Below the pieces are notes generated by a model. The model was not told where the DNA came from and did not search any database. It saw only the letters and a program-made list of their open reading frames with translations. From assembly GCF_003429565.1 (NCBI RefSeq), contig NZ_QUAK01000122.1:1-62292 (forward strand): a stretch of 62,292 nt of DNA, in the 5' to 3' direction. The DNA comes from Streptomyces triticagri (GTDB lineage: Bacteria; Actinomycetota; Actinomycetes; Streptomycetales; Streptomycetaceae). Numbering within the stretch: position 1 is the first letter of the stretch; each line of letters begins with the position of its first letter. The position numbers and the translations under genes are program-made. Positions 40,580-49,224 of this stretch are shown here, piece by piece.

Positions 40580-42658
40580 TCATGCGCCCGGCCCCTGGGC
40601 CTGGATCGCGGTGATGGCCACGGTGTTCACGATGTCCTGTACGAGGGCGCCCCGCGACAGGTCATTGACCGGCTTGTTCAGGCCCTGCAGGACCGGGCCG
40701 ACAGCGATCGCACCGGCCGAACGCTGCACCGCCTTGTAGGTGTTGTTGCCCGTGTTGAGGTCCGGGAAGATCAGTACGCTCGCCCGGCCCGCGACCTCCG
40801 AGTCGGGCAGCTTGGTCGCCGCCACCGACGGCTCCACGGCCGCGTCGTACTGGATCGGGCCCTCGATCAGCAGCTCCGGCTGCCGGGAGCGGACCAGCTC
40901 GGTCGCCTGCCGCACCTTGTCGACGTCCGCTCCGGCACCCGAGGTGCCCGTCGAGTAGGACAGCATCGCGACCCGGGGCTGCACCCCGAAGCGCTCGGCC
41001 GTCGCGGCCGACTGGACCGCGATGTCCGCGAGCTGTCCCGCGTCCGGGTCCGGATTGACCGCGCAGTCCCCGTACACGAGGACCTTGTCGGCCAGGCACA
41101 TGAAGAACACCGAGGACACGATCTCCGCGTCCGGCCGGGTCTTGATGATCTCGAAGGCCGGCCGGATCGTCGCCGCGGTGGAGTGCACCGCACCGGAGAC
41201 CATGCCGTCCGCCAGGCCCTCCTGGACCATCAGGGTGCCGAAGTAGTTGACGTCCGCGACCACATCGTGCGCCAGCTCCACCGTCACGCCCTTGTGGGCG
41301 CGGATCCGGGCGTATTCCTCGGCGAACTTCTGCCGCATCTCCGAGGTGGCCGGGTCGACGATCTGGGCCGCCGACAGGTCGATGCCGAGGTCCGCGCCCT
41401 TCTTGCGGATCGTCTCCACCGGGCCGAGCAGCGTCAGTTCGCACACCCCGCGGCGAAGCAGTACGTCCGCGGCGCGCAGCACCCGCTCCTCGGTGCCCTC
41501 GGGCAGCACCACCCGGCGCAGGTCGGCGCGCGCCCGCTCGATCAGCTTGTGCTCGAACATCATCGGCGTCAGGCGCTCGCCGCGCGCCACCTCGATACGG
41601 GAGAGCAGCTCCCGGCCGTCCACGTACCGCTCGAAGAGGCCGAGTGCGGTCTCCGCCTTGCGGGGCGTCGCCGCGTTCAACTTCCCCTCCAGGGAGAAGA
41701 GTTCGGCCGCGGTCGGGAAGCTGTTGGCCGCCACCGAGATCACCGGGGTGCCGGGCGCGAGCCGGGCCGCGAGCCGCAGCACCTCCTCGCTCGGGCGCTC
41801 GCCGAGGGTGAGCAGCACCCCGGCTATCGGCGGGGTGCCCGCGCTGTGCGAGGCGAGCGCGCCCACCACCAGGTCGGAGCGGTCGCCGGGCGCCACCACC
41901 AGACAGCCAGGGGTCAGTGCGGGCAGGAAGTTCGGCAGCATCGCACCGCCGAAGACGAAGTCCACGGCGTCCCGCGCGAGCCCCGCGTCGTCGCCGAGCA
42001 GCACCGTGCCGCCGAGCGCCTGGGTCACCTGGGCGACCGTCGGCGCCGCGAGCGCCGGATCGTCGGGCAGCACGTAGCACGGCACCGGGAGGGAGGCCGC
42101 CAAGCGCTCCTGGACCGCCTCGCGGTCCGCGGCCGCCACCCGGTTCACCACGAGCGCCAGGATGTCGCAGCCGAAACTCCCGTACGCGCGATGGGCGTTG
42201 CGGGCCTCGGCGCGCACCGATTCGGCGGTCTGGTCGCGGCCGCCGACCACCGGCAGGACATGGGCGCCGAACTCGTTGGCGAGCCGGGCGTTGAGGGAGA
42301 GCTCGTCGGGGAGCTGGGTGCCGGCGTAGTCCGTGCCGAGCACCAGGACCACCTCGTAATCGGCGGCCACCCGGTGGAAGCGGCCGACGATGCGCGAGAC
42401 CAGTTCGTCGGTGCCCTGCTCGGCCTGCAGGGTCGCGCCCTCCGCGTACGTCATGCCGTATGTCGACGAGGCGTCCTGGCCGAGCCGGTAGCGGGCTCTG
42501 AGCAGCTCGAACAGCCGGTCGGGGCCGTCGTCGTGCACAAGGGGGCGAAAGACGCCCACCCGGTCGACCTGTCGGGTCAGGAGCTCCATGACTCCCAGCT
42601 CCACGACCTGGCGGCCGTCGCCACGGTCGATCCCGGTCACGTACACGCTGCGCGTCAC
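40580..42658 (-). CDS. pta: Phosphate acetyltransferase (long form)
   Basis: 692 aa. Catalyses acetyl-CoA + phosphate to acetyl phosphate + CoA. The N-terminal 220 residues are the P-loop-like BioD/DRTGG regulatory region (VYVTGIDRGDGRQVVELGVMELL, VLVLGTDYAGTQ). A DRTGG domain follows. The C-terminal catalytic PTA_PTB domain includes LPEGTEERVLRAADVLL, SGAVHSTAATIRPAFEIIKT and ADKVLVYGDCAVNPDPDA. I choose the GTG giving VTRSVYVTGIDRG, with GGAG 8 nt upstream; the frame is open for 25 more codons that look like leader. Divergent from pfkA. Confidence 0.96.
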   Translation of the reverse strand: MTRSVYVTGIDRGDGRQVVELGVMELLTRQVDRVGVFRPLVHDDGPDRLFELLRARYRLGQDASSTYGMTYAEGATLQAEQGTDELVSRIVGRFHRVAADYEVVLVLGTDYAGTQLPDELSLNARLANEFGAHVLPVVGGRDQTAESVRAEARNAHRAYGSFGCDILALVVNRVAAADREAVQERLAASLPVPCYVLPDDPALAAPTVAQVTQALGGTVLLGDDAGLARDAVDFVFGGAMLPNFLPALTPGCLVVAPGDRSDLVVGALASHSAGTPPIAGVLLTLGERPSEEVLRLAARLAPGTPVISVAANSFPTAAELFSLEGKLNAATPRKAETALGLFERYVDGRELLSRIEVARGERLTPMMFEHKLIERARADLRRVVLPEGTEERVLRAADVLLRRGVCELTLLGPVETIRKKGADLGIDLSAAQIVDPATSEMRQKFAEEYARIRAHKGVTVELAHDVVADVNYFGTLMVQEGLADGMVSGAVHSTAATIRPAFEIIKTRPDAEIVSSVFFMCLADKVLVYGDCAVNPDPDAGQLADIAVQSAATAERFGVQPRVAMLSYSTGTSGAGADVDKVRQATELVRSRQPELLIEGPIQYDAAVEPSVAATKLPDSEVAGRASVLIFPDLNTGNNTYKAVQRSAGAIAVGPVLQGLNKPVNDLSRGALVQDIVNTVAITAIQAQGPGA

Positions 42659-42760
42659 GCGTGATCTCCGATCCTTCGCTCGCTCGTGCACCTGTGTCCG
42701 CAGGGTCGCCACGTTCGAGACGGGAGCGGACAAAAGTACCCGTTATGGTGGTGATGCCCC

Positions 42761-42789
42761 CTTGACAATACCCTCGTGCGTGGCTAGAA
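42761..42789 (+). promoter_or_regulatory. Consensus promoter for pfkA
   Basis: TTGACA (42761-42766), a 17-bp spacer and TAGAAC (42784-42789): a near-ideal housekeeping sigma (HrdB) promoter. It predicts a 5' leader of about 145 nt before the pfkA ATG. Confidence 0.8.
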
Positions 42790-42941
42790 CGCCCGCCGGA
42801 CAAGGCCTCCGGGTCACTCCGGCCCGGCGGTGGCGGTGCGCCCGTTTCCGGTGGAGCAGCCGGGCGAGGCAGGGGTCGAGGGGCCGTGGAACAATCGGAC
42901 GCGGTCCACGCGTCCCTCCAGCGAGCAGGAGACACAGCACG

Positions 42942-43967
42942 ATGCGCATCGGCATTCTCACCGCAGGCGGCGACTGCCCTGGTCTGAACGCAGTGATCCG
43001 GTCCATCGTGCATCGCGCGGTCGCAGGCCACGGGGACCAGGTAATCGGCTTCGAGGACGGCTACAAGGGACTGCTCGACGGGCACTACCGGCCGCTCGAC
43101 CTCACCACCGTCAGCGGCATCCTGGCCCGGGGCGGGACCATACTCGGCTCCGCGCGCCTCGAGCGCGGCCGGCTCCAGGAGGCCGTCCGCGACGTACCGG
43201 AACTGACCAAGCGCCTCGGCATCGACGCCCTCATCCCGATCGGCGGCGAGGGCACCCTGACCGCCGCCCGGATGCTCTCCGAGGCCGGCATGCCGGTCGT
43301 CGGCGTCCCGAAGACCATCGACAACGACATCTCCGCCACCGACCGCACCTTCGGCTTCGACACCGCCGTCGGTGTCGCCACCGAGGCGATGGACCGGCTC
43401 AAGACCACCGCCGAATCGCACCAGCGGGTCATGGTCGTCGAGGTGATGGGCCGGCACGCCGGCTGGATCGCCCTGGAGTCCGGGATGGCCGGCGGTGCCC
43501 ACGGCATCTGCCTGCCCGAGCGCGCCTTCGACCCGGCCGACCTGGTCAAGATGGTCGAGGAACGCTTCGCGCGCGGCAAGAAGTTCGCGGTCATCGCCGT
43601 CGCGGAGGGCGCACACCCGGCCGACGGCACGATGGACTACGGCAAGGGCGAGGTGGACCAGTACGGCCACGAGCGCTTTCTCGGCATCGGCACCGCACTC
43701 GCCGTCGAGCTCGAGCACCGCCTCGGCAAGGAGGCCAAACCGGTCATCCTCGGCCATGTGCAGCGCGGCGGCACCCCGACCGCGTACGACAGGGTGCTGG
43801 CCACCCGCTTCGGCTGGCACGCCGTGGAGGCCGCGCACCGGGGCGACTTCGGGCACATGACCGCACTGCGCGGCACCGAGATCGAGATGGTGCCGCTCGC
43901 GGAGGCCGTCACCGAGCTGAAGAGGGTGCCCGAGGAGCGGATGGCGGAGGCGGAGTCGGTCTTCTAG
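42942..43967 (+). CDS. pfkA: 6-phosphofructokinase, ATP-dependent type
   Basis: 341 aa. Phosphorylates fructose 6-phosphate to the 1,6-bisphosphate. MRIGILTAGGDCPGLNAVIR, the nucleotide loop IGGEGTLTAARML, the catalytic PKTIDNDISATDRTFGFDTAV, and EVMGRHAGWIAL are intact. The Gly in GGEGT (rather than GGDD) argues for ATP rather than pyrophosphate; the Lys in PKTIDND is normal for actinobacterial ATP enzymes. AGGAGA lies about 10 nt before the ATG. By synteny this is the SCO5426 copy, one of three in S. coelicolor. It is divergent from pta-ackA. Confidence 0.96.
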   Translation: MRIGILTAGGDCPGLNAVIRSIVHRAVAGHGDQVIGFEDGYKGLLDGHYRPLDLTTVSGILARGGTILGSARLERGRLQEAVRDVPELTKRLGIDALIPIGGEGTLTAARMLSEAGMPVVGVPKTIDNDISATDRTFGFDTAVGVATEAMDRLKTTAESHQRVMVVEVMGRHAGWIALESGMAGGAHGICLPERAFDPADLVKMVEERFARGKKFAVIAVAEGAHPADGTMDYGKGEVDQYGHERFLGIGTALAVELEHRLGKEAKPVILGHVQRGGTPTAYDRVLATRFGWHAVEAAHRGDFGHMTALRGTEIEMVPLAEAVTELKRVPEERMAEAESVF

Positions 43968-44003
43968 CTCCCGCGTCCCTGCGGTGCGGGCGGGTAGGTC
44001 AGG

Positions 44004-44696
44004 TCAGCCGCCCGCCCGCGCCCAGAACCGGTCCAGGATCCCGTCCAGGAAGTCCCGCCCCGCGGCGCCGCGGTCCTCGTCGCCGCCGCCCCAGCTCAGG
44101 GTCGCCACCATCGAGGCCTGGTACTCGCCGTGCAACTCCCCGAGCACGTCCGCGATCCGCTCCCGCTCCAGCGGCAGCAGCTTCGCCACCGGGCGTACGT
44201 AGGACTGCCAGCGCTCGGCCACCGCGGCCCGCAGCAGCTCCGCGAGGCGCTCGTCGAGACCGGTCGCGGTGGCGAACTCCCGTACGCCCAGATCGAGTAC
44301 GTGGGCGAGTGCGGCCGACTGCCGTTCCGTGCCGCGCCAGTTGCCGGACTCCTCGGCCCGCAGATACTCCTGGTGCTCCACACCCGCCTCGCGCGCCACG
44401 TCCTCGGTGGCCAGACCGCGCGCCAGCCGGTGCTCGCGCAAGGTGACGGGCGCGCCCAGGAGTTCGGCGGGCGCGCACCACAACGCCCCGGCGAGCGCGG
44501 TGAGTTCGGCCGGCGAGGGTACGGCGAGGCCGCGCTCCCAGGCGGTCACCGTGTCGGGCGTGACGTGGTGCAGGCCGTAGCCCGCCTGGATGCCGTAGGC
44601 GACATGGCCCGGTGCCATGCCGAGCGCCCGGCGCAGGCGGTTGGCGGCCGCCGCGTCGAACGGCGGCCCTGCAGCGGACGGTGGGATCTCGGACAC
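44004..44696 (-). CDS. XRE-family helix-turn-helix regulator
   Basis: 230 aa. Two helix-turn-helix-like segments: one at about residues 15-80 (AAANRLRRALGMAPGHVAYGIQAGYGLHHVTPDTVTAWERGLAVPSPAELTALAGAL) and a shorter one after it (VTLREHRLARGLATEDVAREAGVEHQEYLRAEESGNW). The rest is helical. I choose the GTG of VSEIPPSAAGPP, 6 nt after TAGCGT, so a leaderless message; a GTG two codons earlier is equally open. The target is unknown. It converges with pfkA, with 36 nt between them. Confidence 0.85.
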   Translation of the reverse strand: MSEIPPSAAGPPFDAAAANRLRRALGMAPGHVAYGIQAGYGLHHVTPDTVTAWERGLAVPSPAELTALAGALWCAPAELLGAPVTLREHRLARGLATEDVAREAGVEHQEYLRAEESGNWRGTERQSAALAHVLDLGVREFATATGLDERLAELLRAAVAERWQSYVRPVAKLLPLERERIADVLGELHGEYQASMVATLSWGGGDEDRGAAGRDFLDGILDRFWARAGG

Positions 44697-44765
44697 GCGC
44701 ACACGCTAGGCGGGCCGACGGCGCCGGGCCACGGTGTGTTCGCCCAGGATTCCCGGTTGTGGCAA

Positions 44766-44801
44766 GGTCCTACGACCGGCGGACCGGGCTGCCGTAGGAC
44801 C
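44766..44801. terminator. Inverted repeat after the sugar ABC operon
   Basis: GGTCCTACG (44766-44774) and CGTAGGACC (44793-44801) are perfect 9-bp arms with an 18-nt GC-rich loop. It lies 33 nt past the last permease stop. It may be the operon terminator or an operator for the XRE gene downstream. Confidence 0.6.
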
Positions 44802-44833
44802 CTTCAATGCAGGGCCCAGAACCGGGCCGCCGC

Positions 44834-45664
44834 TCAGCCCTTGATCGCCCCGCCGAGCGCGAACCCTCCGCCCAGCCGCCGCGAGATCAGCACGTACAGC
44901 AGGATCACCGGCGTCGAGTAGATCACCGAGAACGCGGCGAGCTGGCCGTACACCACCGTCCCGCGGTTGCCGAAGAAGTCGTTGATGCTGACCGACGCGG
45001 GCATCTGGTCGGGCGAGACGAGCAGCATGAACGGGACGAAGAAGTTGCCCCACATCATGACGAACGAGAACACGGTCACCACCGCGACCCCTGGCCCCAT
45101 CAGCGGCAGCACGATGCGGAGCAGCGACTGGAAGGCCGAGGCCCCGTCCGTCCAGGCGGCCTCCTCGAGCGACTTCGGCACCCCGTCCATGAAGTTCTTC
45201 ATCAGCCAGATGGCGAACGGCAGTTGGGATGCGGCGAAGAAGAAGATCGTGCCGTGCATGGTGTCGATCAGATCGACCTGTACGAAGAGCGCGTACACCG
45301 GAACCATGATCGCCGTGATCGGCAGACTCGTCGCGAAGAGGATCGTGAGCAGGAACGGCCGGTTGAACCGCGACCGGAAGCGGGACAGCGGATAGGCGGC
45401 GAGTGCCGCGCACGCCACCGTCAGGGCGGTCGCACCGCCGCACAGGATCAGGCTGTTGAGCAGCGGTGTGAAGGTGATCTCGGGTTCGAGCACCGCGTCG
45501 AAGTTGTCCAGGGTGAGCTCACCGGGGACCTTCACCTGAAGGTCGGCCTGCGCGTCGAGGGACGACAGGACCACCCAGGCGAGGGGCAGGACGAAGGCGG
45601 CCGCGGCGAAGAGCAGCCCCGCGTCCGCCGCGAGCCGGCGCAGGGTGCGCCGCGAGAACACCAC
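44834..45664 (-). CDS. Sugar ABC transporter permease (MalG type)
   Basis: 276 aa, GTG start 1 nt after the upstream permease stop. Six membrane helices are expected. The cytoplasmic EAA loop, which docks with the ATPase, reads KSLEEAAWTDGASAFQSLLRIVLPLMGPGV. It is the second membrane subunit of a CUT1-type carbohydrate importer. No ATPase gene is present in the operon; Streptomyces importers commonly share the MsiK ATPase encoded elsewhere. Confidence 0.93.
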   Translation of the reverse strand: MVFSRRTLRRLAADAGLLFAAAAFVLPLAWVVLSSLDAQADLQVKVPGELTLDNFDAVLEPEITFTPLLNSLILCGGATALTVACAALAAYPLSRFRSRFNRPFLLTILFATSLPITAIMVPVYALFVQVDLIDTMHGTIFFFAASQLPFAIWLMKNFMDGVPKSLEEAAWTDGASAFQSLLRIVLPLMGPGVAVVTVFSFVMMWGNFFVPFMLLVSPDQMPASVSINDFFGNRGTVVYGQLAAFSVIYSTPVILLYVLISRRLGGGFALGGAIKG

Positions 45665-45665
45665 G

Positions 45666-46586
45666 TCAGACCTCCGTGCGCAGCAGGCGCATATAGACGA
45701 GGGAGAAGAGCGAGCCCACCACCAGGAGCAGCAGCGCCACCGCCGTGCCGTAACCGATCATGCTCTTCTGGAACGCCTGCTCGTACATGAACAGGGGCAG
45801 CGTCTGGCTGCGGTTGCCGGGACCGCCCCGGGTCATCACCCAGATCAGACCGAACACGGAGAGGGTCTGCAGGGTGTTGAGCATCAGATTGGTGCCGATG
45901 GAGCGGCGGATCATCGGCAGCGTGATGTGCCACATCCGCCGCCAGCCGCTCGCCCCGTCCACCTCGGCGGCCTCGGTGATCTCCTTCGGGATCTCGTTCA
46001 GCGCGGCCGAGTACACGAGCATCGAGAAGGCCGTGCCGCGCCAGACGTTGGCGAACGACACCGCGAGGATCGGCAGCGTGAACAGCCAGTTCTGGCCCGG
46101 CAGATGGAGCCAGTCGAGGATCGCGTTGAGCGTGCCCTCCTTGCGGAAGAAGGCGTAGAGCAGGAAGCCCGCCACCACCTCGGGCAGCACCCAGGCGGTG
46201 ACCACGATGCCGCCGGTGAGGGTGCGCACCGGCTTCGATGCACGCTGCATGAGCGAGGCCAGGGCGAGCCCCAGGGTGTTCTGGCCGATGATGGACGACA
46301 CCACCGTGAACACCAGGGTCAGCCAGACGGCGTTGCGGAAGTCGTCGTCCCCGAACGCCTTGCGGAAGTTGTCCAGGCCCACGAAGCTCGACGACGCCTG
46401 GCCGGTCAACTGCAGGTCGGTGAAGGCGATATAGGCGCAGTAGCCGATCGGTCCGGCCAGGAAGAGCAGCAGCAGGACCAGCGCGGGCGACAGCGGCAGG
46501 ATCCGGATCAGCCGGCGTCCCCGGCGGCCGGACCCGGGGGAGCGCGGTGACGCCCCCGCCGGGCCCGGAGCGACCTCCGCGGTCAC
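45666..46586 (-). CDS. Sugar ABC transporter permease (MalF type)
   Basis: 306 aa, GTG start overlapping the stop of the binding-protein gene (GTGA). Six to seven helices are preceded by a Pro/Gly/Arg-rich cytoplasmic N-terminus. The EAA loop is ITEAAEVDGASGWRRMWHITLPMIRRSI. It pairs with the MalG-type subunit to form the channel of the importer. Confidence 0.93.
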   Translation of the reverse strand: MTAEVAPGPAGASPRSPGSGRRGRRLIRILPLSPALVLLLLFLAGPIGYCAYIAFTDLQLTGQASSSFVGLDNFRKAFGDDDFRNAVWLTLVFTVVSSIIGQNTLGLALASLMQRASKPVRTLTGGIVVTAWVLPEVVAGFLLYAFFRKEGTLNAILDWLHLPGQNWLFTLPILAVSFANVWRGTAFSMLVYSAALNEIPKEITEAAEVDGASGWRRMWHITLPMIRRSIGTNLMLNTLQTLSVFGLIWVMTRGGPGNRSQTLPLFMYEQAFQKSMIGYGTAVALLLLVVGSLFSLVYMRLLRTEV

Positions 46587-47941
46587 TTCTTTACCACTTC
46601 GCCGTCCGTGACGGACTCGAGTTCCTCGTCGTACCCCTTCGCGGCCTCGTCGACCGAACTGTCACCCGTCGTCACCGACTCCATCGCCTCCTGAATGGCC
46701 GTGGAGACCTTCGGATACGCGGGATACGCGGGCCGGTAGTGGGTGGACTCGACGAGGTCGGTGAAGAACTTGATGCCGGGCTGCGCCTTCACGTACTCCG
46801 GGTCCTCGGCGACGTCCTTGCGGACCGCGATGCCGGAGTTCGCGATGTACCACTTCTGCGCGTTCTCCTTGGTCTGCATCGTCTCGATGAAGTCGAAGGC
46901 GAGGTCCGGGTTCGACGCCTTGTCGGGGATGGCCCAGGTCCAGCCGCCGGACATGCTGACCTTGCCGGGGGCGTCGCCGTTCTGGGTGGGCATCGCGGCC
47001 AGGCCCAGCTCCTTCGACCACTCGGGCCACTCGTGACCGCTGCCCTCGATCCAGTCCTGCGGCAGCCACGAACCGTCCAGGTTGATCGCCAGCTTGCCCT
47101 TCGGCAGCAGCGAACCGCGCACGGTGGTACCGATGTTGGGGTCGAGGGCGTCGGAGACCTCGGGGCCGAGCTTCTCCTTGTAGACGGTCTCCACGAACTT
47201 CAGGGAGTCCTTGAAGCCCTTGCTGCCGGCCACCCACTTCTTCTGCTTCGGGTCGTAGAGCGGATCCGCGCCGGTGCCGTACAGGAGCATCTCGAAGCCC
47301 TGCATCGCGGACTGCTCGCCGCCGGGCTTGCCCGTGTAGACGTTCAGCGGGATGGTGCCGGGCACCTTCTTCTTGACGGTGCGGGCCGCCTCCAGGACGT
47401 CGTCCCAGGTCTTCGGCTGCCAGTCGGCCGGCAGGCCCGCCTTCTTGAAGATGTCCTTGCTGAACCAGAGGCCGCGGGTGTCGGTGCCGTCCGGTACGCC
47501 GTACGTCTTGCCGTCCTCGGCCTTCGCCGCCGCCTTCGCGGTGTCGACGAACTGGTCCCAGTCCTTCCACTTCTCCAGATAGTCGTCCAGCGGCTTCAGG
47601 TACCCGCTGGTGATGTCGGAGTTGATCAGGAAGGTGTCCTCGTAGACGAGGTCGGGAGCGGTCTTGGGGGAGCGCAGCATCTGCTGCAGCTTCGTGTAGT
47701 ACTCGGAATCCGGGGCCTTGATCGGGACCAGTTCGACCTTCTTGCCCGGATGGTCCTTCTCGAACTGCTTCTTCATGTCGGCCAGGTAGTTGTCCATCAC
47801 GCGGACCTTGTTGTCCATGGACTGCTTGTACGAGACCTTCACGGTGTCCGAGTCGCTGCCGGAACCCCCGCCGCAGGCGGTGAGTGCGGAGGCGGCGAGC
47901 AGACTGGCGAGGATCAGTGGAACGGGGGTGGGGCGACGCAC
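46583..47941 (-). CDS. Extracellular sugar-binding lipoprotein
   Basis: 452 aa, GTG start with AGGAGG 8 nt upstream. The signal peptide ends in a lipobox (SALTACGGGSGSD, Cys about 23). The mature protein is a family 1 solute-binding protein: MKKQFEKDHPGKKVELVPI, PDLVYEDTFLINSDITSGYLKPLDDYLEKW, GLWFSKDIFKKAGLP and GGWTWAIPDKASNPDLAFDFIETMQT. It captures a sugar or oligosaccharide for the two permeases. The substrate is not evident. Its promoter region has a LacI-like operator, implying substrate induction. Confidence 0.93.
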   Translation of the reverse strand: MRRPTPVPLILASLLAASALTACGGGSGSDSDTVKVSYKQSMDNKVRVMDNYLADMKKQFEKDHPGKKVELVPIKAPDSEYYTKLQQMLRSPKTAPDLVYEDTFLINSDITSGYLKPLDDYLEKWKDWDQFVDTAKAAAKAEDGKTYGVPDGTDTRGLWFSKDIFKKAGLPADWQPKTWDDVLEAARTVKKKVPGTIPLNVYTGKPGGEQSAMQGFEMLLYGTGADPLYDPKQKKWVAGSKGFKDSLKFVETVYKEKLGPEVSDALDPNIGTTVRGSLLPKGKLAINLDGSWLPQDWIEGSGHEWPEWSKELGLAAMPTQNGDAPGKVSMSGGWTWAIPDKASNPDLAFDFIETMQTKENAQKWYIANSGIAVRKDVAEDPEYVKAQPGIKFFTDLVESTHYRPAYPAYPKVSTAIQEAMESVTTGDSSVDEAAKGYDEELESVTDGEVVKK

Positions 47942-48039
47942 GGCACGACCTCCTACGAGCCACCATTGGCTGCCCGGCGAACGTAAGGCGGCGGCTGTGC
48001 CAGGTCAATGGGTGTGCAGCGGCGGGACGCGGGACCGTG

Positions 48040-48055
48040 ACAACGTTGTTAACAA
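48040..48055. promoter_or_regulatory. Overlapping palindromes, LacI-type operator
   Basis: ACAACGTTGT (48040-48049) and TTGTTAACAA (48046-48055) are perfect 10-bp palindromes that share four bases. The first has the CG centre typical of LacI-family operators. The site is about 100 nt before the sugar-binding protein start. No LacI gene is in the window. Confidence 0.6.
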
Positions 48056-48060
48056 CACTC

Positions 48061-48091
48061 GGCCCGCGGCCGGAAGAACCGGCCGCGGGCC
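48061..48091 (-). terminator. Terminator after the small secreted protein gene
   Basis: GGCCCGCGGCCGG, loop AAGAA, CCGGCCGCGGGCC: a 13-bp perfect stem 20 nt past the stop of the 81-residue gene. Confidence 0.88.
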
Positions 48092-48110
48092 ACCGCGAAC
48101 TGACGTGGGA

Positions 48111-48356
48111 TCAGCTGTCCGAGAGCACCTTGTTGCCGATGTTGATCTCGGAGTCGCCGTTCAGCATCGGGCCGAAGACGATCGACCGGGAGATGTCGGT
48201 GCTGCTGTCGGTCCAGTGGACGACCCAGCTGGTCTTGGTGGTCGTGGTCGACGACGAGCCGCCGTGACCGCCACTGGCCTGGGCGGTGGTGGCACCGGCG
48301 GCGGCGAGGCCGAGGACGGCGAGACCGACGACGACGGGGCGAAGCGCAGCGCGCAT
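48111..48356 (-). CDS. Small secreted protein, 81 residues
   Basis: The signal peptide ends near residue 28 (VVGLAVLGLAAAGATTAQA). The mature 53 residues are Gly/Ser/Thr-rich at first (SGGHGGSSSTTTTKTSW) and then read VVHWTDSSTDISRSIVFGPMLNGDSEINIGNKVLSDS. No Cys is present. GGAGG lies 9 nt before the ATG and a strong terminator follows, so it is a genuine single-gene unit. I do not recognise the family. Confidence 0.82.
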   Translation of the reverse strand: MRAALRPVVVGLAVLGLAAAGATTAQASGGHGGSSSTTTTKTSWVVHWTDSSTDISRSIVFGPMLNGDSEINIGNKVLSDS

Positions 48357-48531
48357 GTGAGCGAACCTCCATGAAGTGGGATGGAACGCGACGATTGTGC
48401 GCCCGGGAAGTGGAGAATGTGTGAAAGGCGCGCTCTGTCCGGGCGTCGAAATCTGAAGAACAGTCCAATGGCGGTCATGGCGAAAGCTCTGACCTGCGAC
48501 TTTTCCCGCCGTACGCGGAGAGGTGACCGCG

Positions 48532-49224
48532 TCAGTCGGTGGTGAGCCAGCGATAGTGCAGCTCGGGCCGCCCGACCTGGCCGTACTGCGGGGTGCGTGC
48601 GGCGCGGCCCGTGGTCACCAGGTGCTCCAGATAGCGGCGGGCGGTGATCCGGGACAGACCGGCGGCCTCCGCGGCCGCCCCCGCGCTGAGCCCGCCCTCG
48701 TCGGCGGCGCGCAGGGTGGCGATCACCCGGTCCAGGGTCGCCGCCGTCAACCCCTTGGGCAGCGCGGCCGGTTCGGGCGCGCGCAGGGCGGCCAGCGCGC
48801 GGTCCACCTCGTCCTGGCCGCTCGCCTCGCCGACCGCGGTACGGAAATCGGCGTACCGCACCAGCCGGTCGCGCAGCGTGCCGAAGGTGAAGGGCTTCAG
48901 GACGTACTGGACCACACCGAGCGAGACGCCCTCGCGCACCACGGTGAGGTCACGGGCCGAGGTCACCGCGATCACATCGGCGTGATGGCCCGCGGCACGC
49001 AGTGTGCGGGCCAGGCGCAGCCCGTGCCCGTCGGGTAGATACAGGTCGAGAAGCAGCAGGTCGACCTTGGTGCGGTCCAGGATGCGCCGCGCCTCGGCGC
49101 CCGAGTGCGCCTTGCCCACGGCCGTGAAGCCGGGCACCCGGTTCACGTACATCACATGGGCGTCGGCGGCCACGGGGTCGTCCTCGACGACGAGGACGCG
49201 TATCCCCTCGGGGGTGCTCGTCAC
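48532..49224 (-). CDS. CitB/DcuR-type response regulator
   Basis: 230 aa, GTG start overlapping the kinase stop. The receiver domain has E14/D15/D16, phospho-acceptor Asp in LLLLDLYLPDGHGL (about D60) and Lys in YVLKPFTF. The C-terminus has the helix-turn-helix of the DcuR/CitB group (LSAGAAAEAAGLSRITARRYLEHLVTTGRAART). These regulators activate dicarboxylate or citrate transport, and the divergent gene next to the operon is a dicarboxylate symporter. Confidence 0.93.
   Translation of the reverse strand: MTSTPEGIRVLVVEDDPVAADAHVMYVNRVPGFTAVGKAHSGAEARRILDRTKVDLLLLDLYLPDGHGLRLARTLRAAGHHADVIAVTSARDLTVVREGVSLGVVQYVLKPFTFGTLRDRLVRYADFRTAVGEASGQDEVDRALAALRAPEPAALPKGLTAATLDRVIATLRAADEGGLSAGAAAEAAGLSRITARRYLEHLVTTGRAARTPQYGQVGRPELHYRWLTTD

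Noticed and set aside
40662..43856. 1064-codon minus-strand frame across pta and pfkA
   Set aside because: It is out of frame with pta and antisense to pfkA, both of which are unmistakable. Typical high-GC shadow.
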